Shown one piece after another: positions 35,360 through 45,035 of a DNA stretch of 64,000 nt (position 1 is the stretch's first letter; each line of letters begins with the position of its first letter). Location: the NCBI GenBank assembly GCA_026709935.1, contig JAPOSC010000081.1:28174-92173 (forward strand), given 5' to 3'. The DNA comes from Thiotrichales bacterium (GTDB taxonomy: Bacteria > Pseudomonadota > Gammaproteobacteria > HK1). Below the pieces are notes generated by a model. It saw only the letters and a program-made list of their open reading frames with translations. It was not told the DNA's origin and made no database searches. Made by a program: the position numbers and the translations under genes.

Positions 35360-35613
35360 CAGGAAGCTCCTCGTCGTGGCGGACAACCCGCCCGCGGCAT
35401 TGTATCGACAACACGGGGAAGCCTGACCGCGTCTCGCGCCGCCGAGCGATCGTATGGAAACGCGGCGCTGTCGTACCATGCGCGCCCCGGCGGTCACGGC
35501 GAAGGCAAGGTCGCCACGACTCCGGGATCGGAAACCGCATCCCCCCGATCCGGCGGCGGGCCTCCGGCCGAAAGCCGCCGTTTCCCATTGCCGCACGAAC
35601 GAGAGGCGAGACC

Positions 35614-36972
35614 GTGTTCGAATCCTTCTTTCCGAAACCCAGGCTCTTCTTCCTGTCCTTCGCGATCTGGTCGATCGTCTGCGTCGTATTCTGGTTCTCG
35701 CTGGCGCGGGACGCCGGGGAATCGTTCAGCCTGGGGGGGTGGTTCGGATACGAGTTCCCCCCCGAGCCGCCGGAGTGGGAGGCGTTGCCCGAACTGACCG
35801 AGGACGCCGACGAATCGGCCCGCGCCGCACAGACGGCCCTCCAGGGCGAGCGTGAAGCGGCGCGCGCCGCCCACGAGGCCGCGGCCGAGGGCCCCAGGAC
35901 GTTCTGGCTCTACCAGTACATGATCCTCTGCTACGTGTTCTTTCTCGCGTTCTGGTACTGGTACTCGCCCCACAAGTGGGCGCGGTGGTCGGTATTCGGA
36001 TCGGCCGCGATCATCTTCGTCACCTGGTTCCAGGTGCAGCTCGACGTGATGATCAACGAGTGGTTCGGGACCTTCTACGACCTCATCCAGCAGGCGCTGG
36101 CAGAGCCGCACAGCGTGTCGGCCGGGGCGTACTTCGGCCAGTTGCTCACCTTCGCGCAGATCGCCCTCGTCGCGATCACCGTCGCGGTGGTCACCCGCTT
36201 CTTCGTCAGTCACTACATCTTTCGCTGGCGCACCGCGATGAACGACTACTACATGTCGCGGTGGGGCCAGGTACGTCACATCGAAGGCGCGTCCCAGCGG
36301 GTGCAGGAGGACACCATGCGGTTCGCGGCCATCATGGAAGGCCTTGGGGTGAGCCTCATCGATTCGATGATGACCCTGATCGCGTTCCTCCCGATCTTGT
36401 GGGGACTGTCCGCGTTCGTGACCCATCTCCCGATCGTGGGGGAGGTGCCGCAGGCTCTCGTGTTCGTCGCCATCCTGTGGTCGATCTTCGGAACCGGCCT
36501 CCTCGCCCTTGCGGGCATTCGGCTTCCGGGCCTGGAATTCCGCAATCAGCGGGTGGAGGCCGCCTACCGCAAGGAGCTCGTCTACGGCGAGGACGATGCC
36601 GGGCGCGCGCAGCCGCCGACCGTCGCGGAGCTGTTCGACAACGTGCGGCGGAACTACTTCCGGCTCTACCTCAACTATCTCTACTTCAACATCGCGCGCT
36701 ACGGATATCTCCAGGCGGGTGTGCTCCTCCCCTACATCGCCCTCGGCCCCACCATCGTCGCCGCCGGCTTCACCCTCGGAGTCATGCAGCAGATCGTGCG
36801 GGCCTTCGGCCGGGTGGAGAACTCGTTCCAGTACCTCGTCAACTCCTGGACCACCATCGTGGAGCTCCTCTCCATCTACAAGCGGCTCCAGGCTTTCGAG
36901 GCAGCGATCAACGACCAGCCGCTCCCGAAGATCGACCGCGACTTCATGGAACGCGGCGGCGACCCGGCCTGA
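35614..36972 (+). CDS. SbmA/BacA-like inner-membrane peptide transporter
   Basis: 452 residues with about eight membrane helices, starting LFFLSFAIWSIVCVVFWFSL. Family features: FYDLIQQALAEP, RWRTAMNDYYMSRW, IEGASQRVQEDTMRF, LGPTIVAAGFTLGVMQQIVRAF and SWTTIVELLSIYKRL at the end. There is no ATPase domain; SbmA uses the proton gradient to import peptides and other compounds. An acidic insertion of about 40 residues follows the first helix (EFPPEPPEWEALPELTEDAD), making it longer than the usual 400. It is monocistronic. Confidence 0.87.
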   Translation: MFESFFPKPRLFFLSFAIWSIVCVVFWFSLARDAGESFSLGGWFGYEFPPEPPEWEALPELTEDADESARAAQTALQGEREAARAAHEAAAEGPRTFWLYQYMILCYVFFLAFWYWYSPHKWARWSVFGSAAIIFVTWFQVQLDVMINEWFGTFYDLIQQALAEPHSVSAGAYFGQLLTFAQIALVAITVAVVTRFFVSHYIFRWRTAMNDYYMSRWGQVRHIEGASQRVQEDTMRFAAIMEGLGVSLIDSMMTLIAFLPILWGLSAFVTHLPIVGEVPQALVFVAILWSIFGTGLLALAGIRLPGLEFRNQRVEAAYRKELVYGEDDAGRAQPPTVAELFDNVRRNYFRLYLNYLYFNIARYGYLQAGVLLPYIALGPTIVAAGFTLGVMQQIVRAFGRVENSFQYLVNSWTTIVELLSIYKRLQAFEAAINDQPLPKIDRDFMERGGDPA

Positions 36973-37016
36973 CCGATCACCGATCGGACCAGATCCGGAG
37001 CAAGTGCTTACTCCGC

Positions 37017-37862
37017 TCAGTGCGCGAGGATGACGGGTATCTTCGCGTGCATCATGATGTGGCGGGTCGCACCACCGAAGATGAGCTGGCGCAGCCGGCT
37101 CTGGGTGTAGGCGCCCTTGACGAGCAGGTCCGCGCCGACGGCGGTGCATTCTTCGAGCACCACCTCTCCGGGGGAGCGGCCTTCGGGGTCGAGGGTGCGC
37201 GCGGTGGCGGCAATCCCGTTGCGCACGAGATGCCGGCAGAGCTCGTCCGCATTCGGGCCGGGGACGCCCCAGCCCCTGATCCCCACGACAGTCACGCTGG
37301 CGGCGGCGGCGAGCAACGGCATCGCGAGTGCGATGGTGCGTGCGGTCTCGGTGCTGCTGTTCCAGGCGATGACGATGTTCTCACCCAGATCGTCCCCCGG
37401 GCTCTCCGGCGCGAGGACGATCGGCCGTCCGCTTTCGAACAGCGCGGCCTCCGCCATCACGTGCCAGTCCACCCAGGGATGCCCGAACTCGCGGCCGATC
37501 ACGATGAGGTCGAACACCCGGCCATGATCCCCGATGACCTGACCTTCGAGCCCCTCCATCTCCTGCCAGCCGATGACCACCCCGCCCGGCGGCTCGTCGA
37601 GTGCGCCTGCCGCCATTCCCCGGCGGGTGACACATTCATTGAAGCGCGCCCTCGCGCGATCGCCGAGCCGGCGGCCTTCCTCCTTGAGCTGGGTCAGATA
37701 GGAGTCGGCGAGGACGATCCCCTCTCCATCGATGATCTGAGGCGGGCGCATCACGAACAGCCCTTCGACGTAGCTGCCGAACCGCTCGGCGAGCTGGCGG
37801 CTGACATCGAGCGCCGCTTCGGCCGCATCGTCGTCGTAGAACGGAAGCAGGATCGTCTTCAT
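37017..37862 (-). CDS. Universal stress protein (two UspA domains)
   Basis: 281 residues from the ATG at 37862. The N-terminal UspA-like half starts MKTILLPFYDDDAAEAALDV. The C-terminal half starts NIVIAWNSSTETARTIALAMP and ends LVKGAYTQSRLRQLIFGGATRHIMMHAKIP, with the G-2x-G-9x-G-type nucleotide pattern partly kept. Tandem UspA proteins act in stress survival in the cytoplasm. It converges with the sbmA-like gene, so it is separately transcribed. Confidence 0.85.
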   Translation of the reverse strand: MKTILLPFYDDDAAEAALDVSRQLAERFGSYVEGLFVMRPPQIIDGEGIVLADSYLTQLKEEGRRLGDRARARFNECVTRRGMAAGALDEPPGGVVIGWQEMEGLEGQVIGDHGRVFDLIVIGREFGHPWVDWHVMAEAALFESGRPIVLAPESPGDDLGENIVIAWNSSTETARTIALAMPLLAAAASVTVVGIRGWGVPGPNADELCRHLVRNGIAATARTLDPEGRSPGEVVLEECTAVGADLLVKGAYTQSRLRQLIFGGATRHIMMHAKIPVILAH

Positions 37863-38040
37863 GGTCGAACGCCTCCGGAAGTCTGTCGCGGGTGGAAGCC
37901 CAAGGGTAACACCCGCAATGACATGCACCGGAAGCACGGCGACCGGAAACCGGGATCAGCGCCGCCCCGGCGAAGGCCACCGGGTGACGGACAACCGGGT
38001 TGCCTTCATCTCCCGGCCCGTCGACGAACAGGAGGCAGGC

Positions 38041-38754
38041 TCATTCCGACGCTTCGCTCGCGACCGCGCGCCACGCGAGATCGAACACACGGTGTCCGCG
38101 GCCCCGGCCGCGACGCTCGAAACGGGTCTCCCGGCGGCGCTCCGGGCGGGGCATGAACCGGCCCGGAGCCGCGCAGTTCGAGAACCCCGGATGCGCTTCG
38201 AGCACCTCCAGCATGTGCTCCGCGTACGGCTCCCAGTCCGTCGCGAGATGCAGCCGCCCGCCGGGCTGCAGCACTCGATGGACAAGCCACGCGAACCGGG
38301 ACTGAACGAGGCGTCGCTTGTGGTGACGCTTCTTCGGCCACGGGTCCGGAAACCAGACCAGGACTTCTTCCACACTCGAAGGTGCAAGCCAGCGTTCGAG
38401 CACGTCCAGCGCATCGGCCATCGCGACCCGGACGTTCTCGAGTCCGGCCTCGTGACAGCCGGCGAGCAGGCGACCGACCCCGGTCGGATAGACCTCGATG
38501 CCGAGAAAATCCCGGGCGGGTTCACTGCCGGCGAGCGCAATCAGGGCGTCGCCGGCGCCGAACCCGACCTCCACCGTGCGGGGCGCCGCACGGCCGAAGA
38601 GGCGATCGAGATCGACACCCCCCCCCTCGAACCGGAGCAGATACCTGTCCCCGAGCTCGTCCAGCGCGCGGCGTTGCGCCGCCGTCATGCGCCCGGCCCG
38701 CACGACGAAACTCCGTACCGACCGCCGCCGCCACCCGTCGTCCCCGGTGCGCAC
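38041..38754 (-). CDS. trmB: tRNA (guanine-N7-)-methyltransferase
   Basis: 237 residues from a GTG at 38754; the frame is open well upstream, but the family starts near RRRSVRSFVVRAGRMTAAQR. Motifs: TVEVGFGAGDALIALAG (SAM loop), FLGIEVYPTGVGRLL, VWFPDPWPKKRHHKRRLVQ (the family hallmark) and LHLATDWEPYAEHM. It methylates G46 of tRNA using S-adenosylmethionine. It is a core gene without island features. Confidence 0.9.
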   Translation of the reverse strand: MRTGDDGWRRRSVRSFVVRAGRMTAAQRRALDELGDRYLLRFEGGGVDLDRLFGRAAPRTVEVGFGAGDALIALAGSEPARDFLGIEVYPTGVGRLLAGCHEAGLENVRVAMADALDVLERWLAPSSVEEVLVWFPDPWPKKRHHKRRLVQSRFAWLVHRVLQPGGRLHLATDWEPYAEHMLEVLEAHPGFSNCAAPGRFMPRPERRRETRFERRGRGRGHRVFDLAWRAVASEASE

Positions 38755-39126
38755 ATCCGACGCCGCCCCTGCTTCGCCGCGGCTGGCCGGACGATTGCCG
38801 CTGGTTCCCTTCAACTGCGGTGGGGCGAACGTTCCGTCGCGTGCGAAGGTCGCGCTCGCGCAACGCCTTCCTCGACGATGGGCGGGGCGCCGTTCAATTC
38901 GAATTGCACTGTGTCGACCGCGCCGAACGTGCCAGCAATTCCCACCGGGCTGGAACATGCGCCCGAAATCGCCCCGAACGGACGCTCCGGAGGCCGAAAT
39001 CCTGACGCAATCGCACCGCGTGGCCGCTTGTCGGGGCGTCAGCGAGAATTGCTGCGAATATGCGGTTGACCGGGCCGGGGAACGCAATAGAATCCGGCTC
39101 GAGAGAGGCGTGCGGGTTGCTCTCCC

Positions 39127-39201
39127 GGCGGGTGTAGTTCAATGGTAGAACCTCAGCTTCCCAAGCTGATGACGTGGGTTCGATTCCCATCACCCGCTCC
39201 A
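39127..39201 (+). tRNA. tRNA-Gly (anticodon CCC)
   Basis: The 75-base cloverleaf has acceptor GCGGGTG/CACCCGC, D arm GTTCAATGGTAGAAC, anticodon stem TCAGC/GCTGA around the loop TTCCCAA, T loop GGTTCGATTCC, and encoded CCA. It ends one base before the stop codon of the convergent SPOR gene. There are no signs of element insertion. Confidence 0.95.
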
Positions 39202-39831
39202 TCAACCCTTCTTCACCCACACCACCAGCGGGTTGTCGTGTCCGTTCGCCCTCAGCCGCACCCGGGCCGCCTCCAGGGAGTCGCGATCGGCATAGGGACC
39301 GATCCGTACCCGGTGCCACTTCTCGTCGCTGTTGATGGCAACGGTCTGCACGACGGGCTGGAACCCAAGCAGCGTGAGCTGCGCCTTCAGGCCGTCTGCC
39401 TCCTTGATGCTCCGGAACGAAGCGACCTGCACGATGTAGTGGCCCGAGGATTTGAGGGCCGGATCGGCATCGCCGGTCGTGTCGGCCTCGATCGCGGCGC
39501 GCGTCGGGGTCTCGGCCGGTGCGCTGCTCTCGGCCGGCGCCGGTGCCGGCGCGGCAAGGTCTTCATCGGGAACCACGACCTCCATCTCCGGTAGCAGGGT
39601 GTAGAACTCGAACTTCGGTTTCGCCGCCGGAGGGGCCGAATCGATCCCGATGGGATGGCCGACCGTTCGCTCCACCGTCGCCCGCACCTGCTCCGCAGCC
39701 GGGTCGCGCCCGAGCATCACCCACGTCGCAAGGCCGCCGGCCAGCACCCCGGTCAGGAACCAGGCCAATCCGTGGCCCTTCCCCGAACCGCCACGCCCTC
39801 GCACCGCATGCGATCGTTTCTGCTTCGCCAC
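39202..39831 (-). CDS. SPOR-domain membrane protein
   Basis: 209 residues from a GTG (VAKQKRSHAVRGRGG). There is a short basic cytoplasmic end, one membrane helix (LAWFLTGVLAGGLATWVML), an acidic/proline-rich periplasmic linker and a C-terminal SPOR domain (YIVQVASFRSIKEADGLKAQ, WHRVRIGPYADRDSLEAARV). SPOR domains bind denuded septal peptidoglycan. It lies directly downstream of argS on the same strand with a 23-base gap, the common arrangement in Gammaproteobacteria. Confidence 0.88.
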   Translation of the reverse strand: MAKQKRSHAVRGRGGSGKGHGLAWFLTGVLAGGLATWVMLGRDPAAEQVRATVERTVGHPIGIDSAPPAAKPKFEFYTLLPEMEVVVPDEDLAAPAPAPAESSAPAETPTRAAIEADTTGDADPALKSSGHYIVQVASFRSIKEADGLKAQLTLLGFQPVVQTVAINSDEKWHRVRIGPYADRDSLEAARVRLRANGHDNPLVVWVKKG

Positions 39832-39854
39832 TGTTGCCTTCCGCCCCGAGGTCC

Positions 39855-41612
39855 CTACATCGAATCCGGCGCCGACACCCCCAGCAACGCGAGCCCGTCG
39901 GCAAGCACGGCTCGGGTCGCCGCCGCAAGCGAGAGGCGAGCGCCCCGCACTGCATCGTCGTCGACCAGAAACGTATGGGCGTTGTAGAACGCGTGCAGCT
40001 CGGTCGCGACCTCGCGCAGGTACGACGCGAGCTGATGCGGTTCCAGCGCCCGCGCCGCGCTCGCCAGCACTTCCGGATATCTGGCGAGCGTGCGCATCAG
40101 GGCGACCGGCTCGGCCTCGGCCAGTGTTTCGAACGCCGCCTGCGGATCCACGCCGGGGGTCATGCCCCGATCCGCGCACTGGCGCAGCACGCTCGCGATC
40201 CGTGCATGCGCATACTGCACGTAGTACACCGGGTTGTCGTTGCTGCGCGACTTCGCGAGCTCCAGATCGAAGTCGAGATGCTGCTCGCAACGCCGCATCA
40301 CGTAGAAGAAGCGCGCGGCGTCGGCGCCGGTCTCGTCGCGCAGCTCCCGCAGCGCAACGAACTCGCCGCTGCGCGTCGACATCTGCACCCGCTCTCCGCC
40401 GCGATACAGGTTCGCGAACTGGACGATGAGGATCTCTACCGCGTCCCGGTCGTGACCGAGTGCTTTGACCGCGGCCTTCACCCGGGCGATGTACCCGTGG
40501 TGGTCGGCACCCCAGACGTAGATCGCGCGCTCGAAGCCCCGGTCGAGCTTGTTCGCGGCGTAGGCGATGTCCGAAGCGAAGTAGGTCGACTCGCCGTTCT
40601 CGCGCACCACCACACGGTCCTTCTCGTCGCCGAAGGCGGTGGAGCGGAACCACAGCGCACCGTCGCGCTCGTAGACATGGCCGCGCTCGCGAAGACGCGC
40701 TACCGCTCGGTGCACGTCGCCCCCGTCGACCAGCGAACGCTCGGAGAACCACACATCGAAGGCGACGCCGAACTCCGCGAGGTCGGAACGGATGTCCTCG
40801 ACCCCCATGTCCCGGGCGAGGGTGTGGACCCGTTCGTAGCGCTCCGGCCCGAGCAGGGATCGGGCGCGGGCGATGAGCGCATCGACATGGACCTCCCGGT
40901 CGCCCCCGGCCGGCGCGTCGGCGGGCACGCCGTCCATCAGGGTGTCGGCGCCGACGGCGAAGCTCCCGCCGACATCGCGCTCGAGCCGCGCCGCCATCTC
41001 GTGAACGTACGCGCCCCGATACCCGTTGGAGGGAAACGCGATGGCCGCGCCGCACTGCTCCAGATAGCGCAGCCACACGCTCAGGGCGAGGATGTGCATC
41101 TGACGGCCGGCGTCGTTGATGTAGTACTCGCGCTCGACGTCGAATCCGGCCGCTTCGAGGATGTTCGCGATGCTCGCCCCGTACGCGGCGCCCCGGCCGT
41201 GCCCGACATGCAGCGGTCCGGTGGGATTGGCGGAGACGAACTCCACCTGGACGCGCCGGCCACCCCCGAACGCCGCTTCCGGGTCGCGCGGTCCGGCGGC
41301 GAGAATGCGACGCACCGCCGCCGCGAATGCGTCGGTCGCGACGCGGAAGTTGATGAAGCCGGGTCCGGCGATGTCGACGGACGCGATCGAGGCCGAGGGC
41401 GGCAGCCGCGCCACGATACCCTCGGCGATCTCTCGGGGCTTGCGTCCGACCATGCGCGCAAGGGACAGGGCGACGGGGCTCGCGAAGTCGCCGTGGTCAT
41501 CGCCGCGGCTGCGCTCGACCGGAATGTCGGGCAACGGATCGAGCACGCACTCCCCCTCGTCACGCAGCGCCGTGAGCGCATGCTCGAGGAGCGATCGGAT
41601 GTACTCCTTCAC
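39855..41612 (-). CDS. argS: Arginyl-tRNA synthetase
   Basis: 585 residues from a GTG giving VKEYIRSLLEHALTALRDEG, the usual family start; an upstream ATG would add 14 residues. The N-terminal tRNA-binding add-on is followed by the catalytic HIGH-type motif (ANPTGPLHVGHGRGAAYG). The KMSKS position is RVQMSTRSGEFV, a common variant in this enzyme. The C-terminal anticodon-binding domain (VQYAHARIASVLRQC, ELHAFYNAHTFLVDD) is complete. It charges tRNA-Arg in the cytoplasm. Confidence 0.93.
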   Translation of the reverse strand: MKEYIRSLLEHALTALRDEGECVLDPLPDIPVERSRGDDHGDFASPVALSLARMVGRKPREIAEGIVARLPPSASIASVDIAGPGFINFRVATDAFAAAVRRILAAGPRDPEAAFGGGRRVQVEFVSANPTGPLHVGHGRGAAYGASIANILEAAGFDVEREYYINDAGRQMHILALSVWLRYLEQCGAAIAFPSNGYRGAYVHEMAARLERDVGGSFAVGADTLMDGVPADAPAGGDREVHVDALIARARSLLGPERYERVHTLARDMGVEDIRSDLAEFGVAFDVWFSERSLVDGGDVHRAVARLRERGHVYERDGALWFRSTAFGDEKDRVVVRENGESTYFASDIAYAANKLDRGFERAIYVWGADHHGYIARVKAAVKALGHDRDAVEILIVQFANLYRGGERVQMSTRSGEFVALRELRDETGADAARFFYVMRRCEQHLDFDLELAKSRSNDNPVYYVQYAHARIASVLRQCADRGMTPGVDPQAAFETLAEAEPVALMRTLARYPEVLASAARALEPHQLASYLREVATELHAFYNAHTFLVDDDAVRGARLSLAAATRAVLADGLALLGVSAPDSM

Positions 41613-41872
41613 TGGTCGGATGCTCTGCGGTTCGCGGGCAAGATGGTCGGGCAAGGTGGTGTAGGCGCTTTCGCAGTGGCCCGGTTACGGCAGGCCGAGC
41701 GCGAATCCGCCGTTCGCGCGGCGCGAGGGCGGCGCATTCTATCCGACCGGACCGCGACGGCGCGAGGACGGGGCGCGCGTAGCCCATACTCCGGCGATGG
41801 AAGGTTGCGACTACTCGGACCGAAGTCTGCAGAAGGAAAGGCCGACGTCGGCGGGCTGAGACCGCCCCGCCC

Positions 41873-42811
41873 TTACCCCTGCGCCACCCGCACCGAATCC
41901 ATCGGGTGGAGATCGAGCCGCAGCCCCGCCTTCATGATCTGCCCGGGCAACGCGTGGCCCACCGCGACCTCGACGTCGCACGCGATGCCGGAGAGTTTGC
42001 GCAAGTCGATGCCGGTGTCGATACCCATCTCCGCGAGGAGGTAGACGAGATCCTCGGTGCAGATGTTGCCGGTCGCCTTCGGTGCAAACGGGCAGCCGCC
42101 GATGCCCCCGAACGAGCTCTCGTACCTGTCGACGCCGAGCCCGAGACCCGTCATCACGTTGGCGAGACCGATGCCGCGTGTATTGTGAAAGTGCAGCGAG
42201 AGGCCGAGCCCCGGCGCGGCTTCGCGTACCGCGGCGACGGCGGCCGCGACGAGCGGCGGGGTCGCCATGCCGGTGGTGTCGCCGAGACTCGCACCGGCGA
42301 ATCCGAGCTGCTGGAAGCGGTGCGCAATCTCGCCCACTCGCATGGGCGCGACCTCCCCCTCGAAGGGACAACCGAACGCCACCGAGATTGCACCGCTCAC
42401 CGGAATCCCGGCTTCTCCGGCCACCCGGGCGACCTCCTCGAAACCCGCGATCGACGCCTCGGTGGGGCGGTTCACGTTCTTCCGGTTGTGGCTCTCCGAT
42501 GCCGACACGAACACGACCATCTCGTCCACCGCCGCCTCGGCTGCCCGCAGCGCCCCGCGCTTGTTCGGCACCAGGGCAGCCAGCACCGCCCCGCGGGAGC
42601 GATCCACGCCGCGCATGACCTCCTCGGCATCGGCAAGCTGCGGCACCGCACGCGGCGAGACGAAGGAGGTCGCCTCGATGCGCGGCACGCCGGCCTCGAC
42701 GAGCCGGTCGATGAATTCGATCTTCCGCGCGGTCGGGATAAAGGACCGTTCGGCCTGGAAACCGTCGCGCGGCCCGACCTCGGTGATCTGCACATGCTGC
42801 GGGTGATTCAT
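41873..42811 (-). CDS. HMG-CoA lyase-like enzyme
   Basis: 312 residues from the ATG at 42811. TIM-barrel motifs: EVGPRDGFQAERSFIPTA (substrate and metal Asp), FVSPRAVPQLADAEEV, FVSASESHNRKNVNR, LSLHFHNTRGIGLANVM (metal His pair) and FGGIGGCPFAPKATGNICTE with the catalytic Cys. This is the HMG-CoA lyase family: cleavage of 3-hydroxy-3-methylglutaryl-CoA to acetyl-CoA and acetoacetate in leucine breakdown. Related lyases with other substrates cannot be excluded. No other leucine-pathway gene is adjacent. Confidence 0.87.
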   Translation of the reverse strand: MNHPQHVQITEVGPRDGFQAERSFIPTARKIEFIDRLVEAGVPRIEATSFVSPRAVPQLADAEEVMRGVDRSRGAVLAALVPNKRGALRAAEAAVDEMVVFVSASESHNRKNVNRPTEASIAGFEEVARVAGEAGIPVSGAISVAFGCPFEGEVAPMRVGEIAHRFQQLGFAGASLGDTTGMATPPLVAAAVAAVREAAPGLGLSLHFHNTRGIGLANVMTGLGLGVDRYESSFGGIGGCPFAPKATGNICTEDLVYLLAEMGIDTGIDLRKLSGIACDVEVAVGHALPGQIMKAGLRLDLHPMDSVRVAQG

Positions 42812-42952
42812 GATCGAGACGACTCCGAAATGAAATTGTCCTCTGCGCCTTGACAAGTTGCGGTGGCGTACATTGCCGGGCGACCCGACTTTACGCTGCC
42901 GCACACCCCTTGCGGTAGCATCGGCGGCGCGAAGACGACACCGGGGACCCGC

Positions 42953-43882
42953 ATGCCGCATCGAACCATTCACTACGCCGACGACACCATGGACCGGGTC
43001 GCGGCGCGGCGCGAGGATCCGGCATGGCTCGTCGAGCAGCTTCGGGCCCCGGCGACGCGCTTCGTGGTGGTTGCGGCGGGCCGACACCCGTTCGTCCTTT
43101 CCGAGTCCGGGGTCCGGCAGCCCTGCTACCTCGACGCGGTTGCGGTCGACGGCGCCCGTCCGGGCGATCCGATCCTGCTCGGCGTACACGCGGGCATCAC
43201 CTGGTTCGCAGTCGACGCGATGGACGCGGCGCCGTCGTTTCCCGCGGGGGTCGCTCTGCTGCGGATCCGCGAGGTCATGACCGACCTCGTTCATCGGGAC
43301 TCCGCAATCCTCGCCTACGCGAATGCGCTGGTGCACTGGCACCGCACCCATCGATTCTGCGGGGCGTGCGGGGCGCCGACCACGGCGGGGCGCGGCGGCC
43401 ACATGCGCCGGTGCGACAATGCAGCCTGCGCGCGGCAACACTTCCCCCGCACCGACCCGGCGGTGATCACCCTCGTGTGCGACGGCGACCGCTGCCTGCT
43501 CGCGCGCCGGCGGGACTGGGCCTCGGGCCGACGTTCGACGGTGGCAGGATTCGTCGAGCCGGGGGAGACGCTGGAGCACGCGGTGGCCCGCGAGGTCTTC
43601 GAGGAGGTCGGGGTGCGCGTGGGCGAGGTGCGCTACCGCGGCTCGCAGCCATGGCCGTTCCCGCAGTCGCTGATGCTCGGCTTCCGCGCCCGTGCCACGA
43701 CCACCGACATCGCGGTCGACGGCGACGAGATCGCGGAGGCCGACTGGTACACCCCCGAGCGGATTGCGGCGGACACCGCCGCCGGCACACTCATCCTGCC
43801 CCCGCAGGACTCGATCAGCCGCCGGCTCGTCGACGACTGGCTCGCCGAAAGCGAAGGCGCCCGCGACGACGCGCGGTCCTGA
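42953..43882 (+). CDS. nudC: NADH pyrophosphatase / Nudix RNA-decapping type
   Basis: 309 residues from the ATG at 42953; an ATG at 42863 is also in frame. After an N-terminal beta domain comes a four-cysteine zinc ribbon (FCGACGAP and RRCDNAACARQHFPRTDPAVI). The Nudix box is GFVEPGETLEHAVAREVFEEVGV, followed by the NADH-specific SQPWPFPQSLMLGF. It hydrolyses NADH to NMNH and AMP and can remove NAD caps from RNA. It is divergent from the lyase gene, with a 141-base gap. Confidence 0.92.
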   Translation: MPHRTIHYADDTMDRVAARREDPAWLVEQLRAPATRFVVVAAGRHPFVLSESGVRQPCYLDAVAVDGARPGDPILLGVHAGITWFAVDAMDAAPSFPAGVALLRIREVMTDLVHRDSAILAYANALVHWHRTHRFCGACGAPTTAGRGGHMRRCDNAACARQHFPRTDPAVITLVCDGDRCLLARRRDWASGRRSTVAGFVEPGETLEHAVAREVFEEVGVRVGEVRYRGSQPWPFPQSLMLGFRARATTTDIAVDGDEIAEADWYTPERIAADTAAGTLILPPQDSISRRLVDDWLAESEGARDDARS

Positions 43883-43998
43883 CGCACCGGTGGCGATCCG
43901 GCGAGGCACTTCGCAAGGCGCCGATTCGAGCCGCCGCGGCAGAGGCGATGTCCGCGCGACCGACGGAGAACAGCGGGCGATGCCGCCACAGCGCCGGC

Positions 43999-44355
43999 TC
44001 AGCCGTCGATGTTCCCGACGCCGGCCAGCGCGGCGCGAAGCAGCGCAATCCGTCGATCCGCATGTTCGCCGCACGCAGCCGGCATTGCGGCCCGACCGAC
44101 CCGCACCACCGTGCGCCCGTCCTCCGCCGTCAGGGTGAGATCGAAGCCAAGATCGACCATCCGGTCGAGCACCTGCATGTTCTGGGCATCGTCGCGATCC
44201 GGCCGCCACGAGAACACCGTCATGACCGGATCACCGCCCTCCGTATGCCACACCGGCGCGACCCCGTCGTAGGCCCAGGGGATGTCGGCAACGGTCCAGC
44301 CCATGACGCGCCGCGCTGTCTCGGCGCACAGAAACTCCGGACCGTCGTCGCTCAT
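43999..44355 (-). CDS. Small hypothetical protein (phage-ABA-sandwich-like)
   Basis: 118 residues with several tryptophans: ARRVMGWTVADIPWAYDG, HTEGGDPVMTVFSWRPDRDD and RMVDLGFDLTLTAEDGRTVV. The pattern recalls small ABA-sandwich proteins of phage or bacterial origin, but the assignment is weak. It runs 25 bases ahead of the flavin reductase gene on the same strand and may be co-transcribed. Function unknown. Confidence 0.55.
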   Translation of the reverse strand: MSDDGPEFLCAETARRVMGWTVADIPWAYDGVAPVWHTEGGDPVMTVFSWRPDRDDAQNMQVLDRMVDLGFDLTLTAEDGRTVVRVGRAAMPAACGEHADRRIALLRAALAGVGNIDG

Positions 44356-44380
44356 GGACGCGCCATCCGGGCCGCCCGGG

Positions 44381-44902
44381 TCATGCGGGCACCCGATCGC
44401 ACGACAGGTGTCGGTAGTTTCCCCGCCAGTACACGAGCGGCCGCCGGTCGCCCGCGTCCTCGCACCGGAGCACCCGCCCGACGAGGATCATGTGGTCTCC
44501 AGCCTCGATCCGCTGCCACGACGCGCACTCCAGCGCGGCGATGCCGCCTTCGAGAATCGGCGCCCCGTGTGTCCCGGGCCGCCAGCGTACGCCGTCAAAC
44601 CGATCCGGGTGCTTCGTCGCGAACCGATCGGAAAGCGCCCGCTGCGAGGCGTCGAGCACGTTGATCACGAATCCGGGACATTGGCGGTAGGCATCCATGC
44701 GTTCCACCTCGTGCCCCACGCAGACGAGCACCAGCGGCGGGTCGAGCGACACCGAGGTAAACGAATTCGCCGTGAATCCGTGGGGGACACCGCCGGCATC
44801 GCGCGCGGTCACGACGGTGACCCCGGTGACGAAGGAACCGAGGGCGCGGCGCAGTGTCCCGGGGTCCGGATGCCCGTCCGGTGACGGTTCGACGCCGGTC
44901 AC
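44381..44902 (-). CDS. Flavin reductase family protein (FMN-binding split barrel)
   Basis: About 173 residues from a GTG. Motifs: RRALGSFVTGVTVVTARDAG, HGFTANSFTSVSLDPPLVLV, CPGFVINVLDASQRALSDRF and GDHMILVGRVLRCED. Members supply reduced flavin to two-component monooxygenases or act as flavoprotein oxidoreductases. The start is uncertain, since the upstream sequence is open and low in starts. No monooxygenase partner gene is nearby. Confidence 0.8.
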   Translation of the reverse strand: MTGVEPSPDGHPDPGTLRRALGSFVTGVTVVTARDAGGVPHGFTANSFTSVSLDPPLVLVCVGHEVERMDAYRQCPGFVINVLDASQRALSDRFATKHPDRFDGVRWRPGTHGAPILEGGIAALECASWQRIEAGDHMILVGRVLRCEDAGDRRPLVYWRGNYRHLSCDRVPA

Positions 44903-45035
44903 CGTCGGCGGGCGCGCCGGTGCCGGCTCAGTGCCTGGCGAGGCCGTGACTCGGACCGATGATGCCCGTTCGAAGTCACCCCATCTCCCTCGGCCCAGGG
45001 CTCTCCAAGTGACCCGGTCAAGTGGCCCGGAGCGC

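Noticed and set aside
35494..37149. 551-codon minus-strand frame opposite the SbmA-like gene
   Set aside because: It is antisense to conserved membrane helices and is rich in His/Arg/Glu as expected of a shadow frame.
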